Shown here: piece after piece, positions 7,266 to 10,527 of the stretch | Layout: each line of letters opens with the position of its first letter | How positions within the stretch are numbered: position 1 is the first letter of the stretch | Origin: CALKKN01 sp041571375 | Lineage (GTDB): Bacteria > Pseudomonadota > Gammaproteobacteria > Xanthomonadales > SZUA-36 | DNA length: 10,527 bases | Assembly: GCA_041571375.1 (NCBI GenBank) | Contig: JBFFUJ010000068.1 | Span: 1-10,527 of the forward strand | Reading direction: 5' to 3' | Translations under genes and position numbers: made by a program | Notes under the pieces: generated by a model | Database searches by the model: none | What the model saw: only the letters and a program-made list of their open reading frames with translations | What the model was told of the DNA's origin: nothing

Positions 7266-8174
7266 ATGAGTATCACACTCGAAGGGCGCGTGGCCATTGT
7301 GACCGGCGCCGGGCGTGGGCTGGGGCGCGCGCATGCGCTGGCACTGGCAAATAGCGGTGCCAAAGTGCTGGTCAACGACCTGGGCGGTCCGGACGGCGTG
7401 TCCGCCAACGCGGAGGCCGTCGCCGCCGAAATCCGTGCCGCCGGCGGCGAGGCACTGGCCAATGGGGCCAGCGTGTCGGACTGGGAGCAGGTGCAGGGCA
7501 TGACGCGCCAGGCGCTGGAGACCTGGGGCCGCATCGATATCCTGGTCAACAACGCCGGCATTCTGCGCGACAAGTCGTTCCTGAAGATGGAAATGGACGA
7601 TTTCCGCCGGGTGATCGACGTGCACCTGATGGGCTCGGCGTACTGCACGAAAGCTGTCTGGCAGACCATGCGCGACCAGGCCTACGGACGCATCGTTTTC
7701 ACCAGCTCCAGCACCGGTCTCTACGGCAATTTCGGCCAGACCAACTACGGGGCGGCCAAGATGGCCATGGTGGGCATGATGAACACGCTGCACCAGGAAG
7801 GCGCCAAGTACGACATCCGGGTCAATTGCCTGGCCCCGGCTGCCGGCACGGCGATGACCGAGGGCCTGATGCCCGACGTCGTATTCAAAATGCTGTCTCC
7901 CGAGGCTGTCAGCCCCGGGGTTGTCTTCCTCGCCAGCGAACAGGCCCCGAGCCGCACCGTGCTGTGCGCTGGCGGCGGCAGTTTCGCGGTCTACAAGGGC
8001 TTCGAAACGGTGGGCGTCAACCTCGCCCCGGACCGCATCACGCCGGACGGCGTGGCCGAGGCCTGGCCCGCCATCACGGCTACCGAGGGAATGCAGGAAT
8101 TGCAGGCTGGGTTCGATCAGACCGGCAAATTCGCCCGCCAGGCGGCGAGAGCCATGGGAATCGAGCTCGCCTGA
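7266..8174 (+). CDS. (3R)-hydroxyacyl-CoA dehydrogenase, SDR superfamily, MFE-2 / HSD17B4 type
   Basis: It would oxidise the (3R)-hydroxyacyl-CoA made by the hydratase to a 3-ketoacyl-CoA. The 302-residue protein has the SDR cofactor motif TGAGRGLG (residues 13-20), Asp38 in VNDLGG, which favours NAD over NADP, NNAG (95-98), and the catalytic Ser148, Tyr161 and Lys165. The segments VNDLGG, NNAGILRDKSF, YGRIVFTSSSTGLYGNFGQ and the roughly 50-residue C-terminal addition beyond a minimal SDR are typical of the dehydrogenase domain of peroxisomal multifunctional enzyme type 2. Here the hydratase and dehydrogenase are separate genes. The stop is only 3 bases before the next start, so the two are translationally linked. 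The superfamily and catalytic residues are certain; the substrate chain is unknown. Confidence 0.92.
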   Translation: MSITLEGRVAIVTGAGRGLGRAHALALANSGAKVLVNDLGGPDGVSANAEAVAAEIRAAGGEALANGASVSDWEQVQGMTRQALETWGRIDILVNNAGILRDKSFLKMEMDDFRRVIDVHLMGSAYCTKAVWQTMRDQAYGRIVFTSSSTGLYGNFGQTNYGAAKMAMVGMMNTLHQEGAKYDIRVNCLAPAAGTAMTEGLMPDVVFKMLSPEAVSPGVVFLASEQAPSRTVLCAGGGSFAVYKGFETVGVNLAPDRITPDGVAEAWPAITATEGMQELQAGFDQTGKFARQAARAMGIELA

Positions 8175-8177
8175 ACA

Positions 8178-9878
8178 ATGAAAGCGCTGATCTGCAGGGA
8201 ATACGGACCGCCCGAGTCGCTGGTTCTCGGGGAACACCCCGATCCCGAGCCCGGGCCCGGTGAAGTCCTGATCGATATCCGGGCCGCGGGGATCAATTTC
8301 CCCGACGTGCTTGCGATCGCCGGAACCTACCAGGTGAAGACTCCGCCGCCCTTCATTCCCGGCCACGAGGTCGCCGGCATCGTCGCCGCCGCAGGAGACG
8401 GCGTCGGTCGACTGCGGCCGGGTGACCGGGTGATCGCCACGCCCACGGGCGGCGCGTTCGCCGAACAATGCGTGGCAGCCGAGAAGCTCTGCCTGCCCCT
8501 GCCGGAAAATCTGAGTTTCGAGCAGGGGGCCGGGTTCACGATCACCTACGCCACCAGTTACCATGCCTTCCGCCAGTCTACGCAGCTCAAGCGAGGCGAA
8601 ACGGTCCTGGTGCTGGGCGCGGCCGGCGGTGTCGGCAGCACGGCCGTGGAAATTGCCAAACTGATGGGCGCGAACGTGATCGCGGCAGCCAGCAGCGAGG
8701 AGAAGCTGCGCTTTGCGCGCGACGCCGGAGCGGATGGAATCATCAACTACGCGGAGACTTCCCTGCGTGATGCGGTCAGGGAATTGACCGCTGACCGGGG
8801 CGTCGACGTCGTCTACGACCCGGTGGGCGGTGAACTGGCCCAGATGGCATTGCGCTCGCTGGCCTGGCACGGCCGCTACCTGGTGATCGGCTTCGCCTGC
8901 GGCGAGATTCCGAGTTTTCCCGCCAACGTGACCCTGCTGAAAGAAGCGAGCATCATCGGAGTCTGGTGGGGCACATGGACCAGCCGCAACCCCGACGAGT
9001 CCCTGCAGAACATGGTCGAGCTCGCGGCGATGGTCGAAGACGGCCGGTTGACGCCGAGGGTCAGCGAGAGCTACCCGCTCGCGGCCTACGCCGACGCTTT
9101 CGCCGCGATCACCGGCCGCCGCGCCGGGTGCCAGGTGGTTCTGACCATGTCCTGTGCCGAGGGCCCTTCAGCCCAGGGTCGCGCCGCCGTCCATCACGAG
9201 CGTCGTGCCGGTCGTGAAAGCTGCCTGGTCGGAAACCAGGAACAGAACCCCACCGACCATGTCCGCAGGTTGCCCAAAGCGTGGAATGGGCAACCGCGAA
9301 GCCCATTTTTGCACGCCCGGATCATCCACCAGTGCCTGCGCAAAGCGGGTTTCGACGACGCCGGGCAGGATCGCGTTGACCCGAATCCCCTGTGGCCCGT
9401 ATTCCTTTGCGAATGCCTTGGTCAGGCTCACGAGCCCCGCCTTGGTCATCGCGTAGATGGCCTGCCCGGGCATCGATACCAGGGCGACGATCGAAGCGAC
9501 GTTGACGATACTCCCGCCCCCGCCTCCGGCCATCAGCGGCACGGCCCGCGCCATCAGGTAGTACGGCCCCTTCAGGTTGACATCCACCGTCTTGTCGAAG
9601 GCTTCGGGCGGGAGGCCCGCAGCCGGTCCGTAGTAGGGGTTGGTCGCAGCGTTATTGATCAGGATGTCGAGCCGGCCGTGGTCCGCGCCAATTGCCCCGA
9701 TCAGGCGTTCGATCTCCTCCACGCGCCCGGCATGGCAACTGCGGGCCTCGGCCTGACCACCGTCCGCGACGATCGAATCCACCACGGGCTGGACGCTCTC
9801 CACGCTTCTGCTGCTCACGATCACGTGCGCGCCGCAGCCCGCGAGACCTCTGGCGATGGCCTCACCGATGCCGCGTGA
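8178..9878 (+). CDS. Zinc-free MDR oxidoreductase (quinone oxidoreductase / enoyl reductase type), with abnormal open 3' extension
   Basis: Residues 1-324 (8178-9149) are a complete NADPH:quinone oxidoreductase-type protein. They contain the GroES-like domain with AAGINFPDVLAIAGTY and PGHEVAGIV, then the Rossmann domain with LVLGAAGGVG (146-153 region), and they end in GCQVVLTM where the family normally stops. The zinc ligands of alcohol dehydrogenases are absent, and so is a catalytic zinc site. Such proteins reduce quinones or enones with NADPH; a 2-enoyl-CoA reductase role is possible here but inferred. There is no stop codon at the expected end. The frame stays open to TGA 9876-9878, adding 242 residues that look like no domain and are antisense to the SDR gene at 9168-9947. 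The real product probably ends near 9150, either through a lost stop (TGT 9153-9155 is one base from TGA) or a one-base indel (TGA sits in the next frame at 9142). The start follows the previous stop by 3 bases. Confidence 0.85.
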   Translation: MKALICREYGPPESLVLGEHPDPEPGPGEVLIDIRAAGINFPDVLAIAGTYQVKTPPPFIPGHEVAGIVAAAGDGVGRLRPGDRVIATPTGGAFAEQCVAAEKLCLPLPENLSFEQGAGFTITYATSYHAFRQSTQLKRGETVLVLGAAGGVGSTAVEIAKLMGANVIAAASSEEKLRFARDAGADGIINYAETSLRDAVRELTADRGVDVVYDPVGGELAQMALRSLAWHGRYLVIGFACGEIPSFPANVTLLKEASIIGVWWGTWTSRNPDESLQNMVELAAMVEDGRLTPRVSESYPLAAYADAFAAITGRRAGCQVVLTMSCAEGPSAQGRAAVHHERRAGRESCLVGNQEQNPTDHVRRLPKAWNGQPRSPFLHARIIHQCLRKAGFDDAGQDRVDPNPLWPVFLCECLGQAHEPRLGHRVDGLPGHRYQGDDRSDVDDTPAPASGHQRHGPRHQVVRPLQVDIHRLVEGFGREARSRSVVGVGRSVIDQDVEPAVVRANCPDQAFDLLHAPGMATAGLGLTTVRDDRIHHGLDALHASAAHDHVRAAARETSGDGLTDAA

Positions 9879-9947
9879 GCCGCCGTTGACCAGTGCGACC
9901 CGGCCGGAAAGATCGATGCGATTCATCTCTTGCGGTGTCAGCCCCAT
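9168..9947 (-). CDS. SDR family oxidoreductase (classical, probably NADP-dependent)
   Basis: The 259-residue classical short-chain dehydrogenase has a cofactor loop GGSRGIG (residues 22-28), SSRS after the second strand (45-48, suggesting NADP), NNA (98-100), and the catalytic Ser152, Tyr165 and Lys169. The C-terminal strand DGGATLG is standard. Asn21 stands where most family members have Thr in the TGxxxGxG motif. The substrate is not evident; relatives with DLSGRVALV and NNAATNPYYGP often sit beside acyl-CoA dehydrogenase genes. The start at 9947 has a strong GAGGAG 7 bases upstream; an internal ATG at 9926 is a weaker choice. It lies 4 bases after the upstream SDR gene and is convergent with the MDR gene, leaving no room for a terminator between them. 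Confidence 0.93.
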   Translation of the reverse strand: MGLTPQEMNRIDLSGRVALVNGGSRGIGEAIARGLAGCGAHVIVSSRSVESVQPVVDSIVADGGQAEARSCHAGRVEEIERLIGAIGADHGRLDILINNAATNPYYGPAAGLPPEAFDKTVDVNLKGPYYLMARAVPLMAGGGGGSIVNVASIVALVSMPGQAIYAMTKAGLVSLTKAFAKEYGPQGIRVNAILPGVVETRFAQALVDDPGVQKWASRLPIPRFGQPADMVGGVLFLVSDQAAFTTGTTLVMDGGATLG

Positions 9948-9951
9948 GGCT

Positions 9952-10527
9952 TCACTCCTCGATTCCCAGCGTTTTTCGCCGCAGGCGGCGCATTCCTTCA
10001 ATCCAGCGGTCGTGGTCGCTCGCTTTGCGTTGAACGTACGTCGCGACCTGGGCGTGCGGCAGCACCAGGAAGCGCTGACCCACGACCGCGTCCAGTATGC
10101 ATTCCGCCACGTATTCGGCACTGACGATACCGTCCACGTCATTTCCACCATACCCGACATCGCCCTGCGGATTACCGTCGTCGTCGAAACCGATCAGCCG
10201 CGTGGCCACGGCCTGGGGGCAGACCAGGCAAACCTGGATGCCGTCGTCCCCGTGCGTGATGGCCAGGGACTGGGCAAATCCGACCGCGGCGTGCTTGCTG
10301 GCGGTGTAGGCGGCCTCGCCGATCTGGCACAGCAGGCCCGCAGCTGAAACTACATTGACCAGGCAACCCCCGCCACGGGCTTTCATGCGCGGTATCATCG
10401 CGCGGGCGGCAAAGACATGCGCCATCAGGTTGATGTCCAGACAGGCCCGCCAGTGCTCATCGGGTGCCGAGGCGGCGCCTTCCGGCCCATCACCAAAGGC
10501 GACCCCGGCATTGGATACGAACAGGTC
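9952..10527 (-). CDS. SDR family oxidoreductase, C-terminal part (5' end outside the window)
   Basis: The 191 visible residues begin within the Rossmann fold at DLFVSNAG, where SNAG replaces the usual NNAG. They contain the catalytic set Ser61, Tyr74 and Lys78 (numbered in the fragment; SAAGLLCQIG then YTASK). A CPQAV segment follows in the position of the substrate loop. The tail KASDHDRWIEGMRRLRRK is strongly basic. The cofactor-binding N-terminus, probably about 80 residues, lies beyond the right edge. It shares a transcript with the SDR gene 4 bases downstream, and its last codons carry that gene's ribosome binding site. An ATG at 10425 is internal, because conserved SDR sequence precedes it in frame. 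The substrate is unknown. Confidence 0.92.
   Translation of the reverse strand, partial: DLFVSNAGVAFGDGPEGAASAPDEHWRACLDINLMAHVFAARAMIPRMKARGGGCLVNVVSAAGLLCQIGEAAYTASKHAAVGFAQSLAITHGDDGIQVCLVCPQAVATRLIGFDDDGNPQGDVGYGGNDVDGIVSAEYVAECILDAVVGQRFLVLPHAQVATYVQRKASDHDRWIEGMRRLRRKTLGIEE
9955..9960 (-). promoter_or_regulatory. Ribosome binding site inside the end of the upstream SDR gene
   Basis: On the minus strand GAGGAG forms the last two Glu codons of the upstream SDR and stands 7 bases before the ATG at 9947. This supports that start and suggests coupled translation of the two SDR genes. Confidence 0.8.

Noticed and set aside
7245..8870. A 541-codon open frame on the minus strand.
   Set aside because: It is the codon-aligned antisense of the hydroxyacyl-CoA dehydrogenase and MDR genes, both of which show full catalytic and cofactor motifs in the sense frame.
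9952..10425. The rightmost SDR as a short complete gene starting at ATG 10425.
   Set aside because: The same frame continues upstream to the window edge with conserved SDR sequence (SNAG and the following helix), so the ATG is internal and the gene is partial.

Overview
The window looks like a chromosomal segment of a GC-rich proteobacterium, most likely gammaproteobacterial. The main reasons are the prfB-lysS gene order and a prfB frameshift site whose core matches the Escherichia coli one base for base. The genus cannot be told from this sequence. I see no tRNA, rRNA, CRISPR array, insertion sequence, phage gene or other sign of recent transfer.

Left part (1-3388, minus strand): a translation-related operon read right to left. 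It holds prfB (peptide chain release factor 2, with its programmed +1 frameshift), lysS (class II lysyl-tRNA synthetase) and, 5 bases further on, a nitrilase-superfamily amidase (YafV / omega-amidase type) that runs off the left edge.

Middle (3389-4403): a short divergent promoter region, then a plus-strand gene for a secreted protein of unknown function that appears to contain two related alpha/beta halves. A strong GC hairpin follows it.

Right part (4404 to about 9150, plus strand): a compact five-gene set that reads as a beta-oxidation-like module. It contains two different acyl-CoA dehydrogenase subunits (large with the catalytic Glu, small without it), a MaoC-type (R)-enoyl-CoA hydratase, a multifunctional-enzyme-2-type (3R)-hydroxyacyl-CoA dehydrogenase of the SDR superfamily, and a zinc-free MDR oxidoreductase (quinone oxidoreductase / enoyl reductase type). 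Together they could carry an acyl-CoA through desaturation, hydration to the 3R alcohol and oxidation to the 3-ketoacyl-CoA. No thiolase or acyl-CoA ligase is present, and the substrate is not evident.

Far right (9168-10527, minus strand): two SDR oxidoreductases 4 bases apart, converging on the module. The second runs off the right edge.

The oddest structural point is that the MDR gene has no stop codon at its expected end. Its frame stays open for about 730 more bases, antisense and codon-aligned to the neighbouring SDR gene. Apart from this and the prfB recoding site, the genes look intact and ordinary. I did not find a clearly new biological system.
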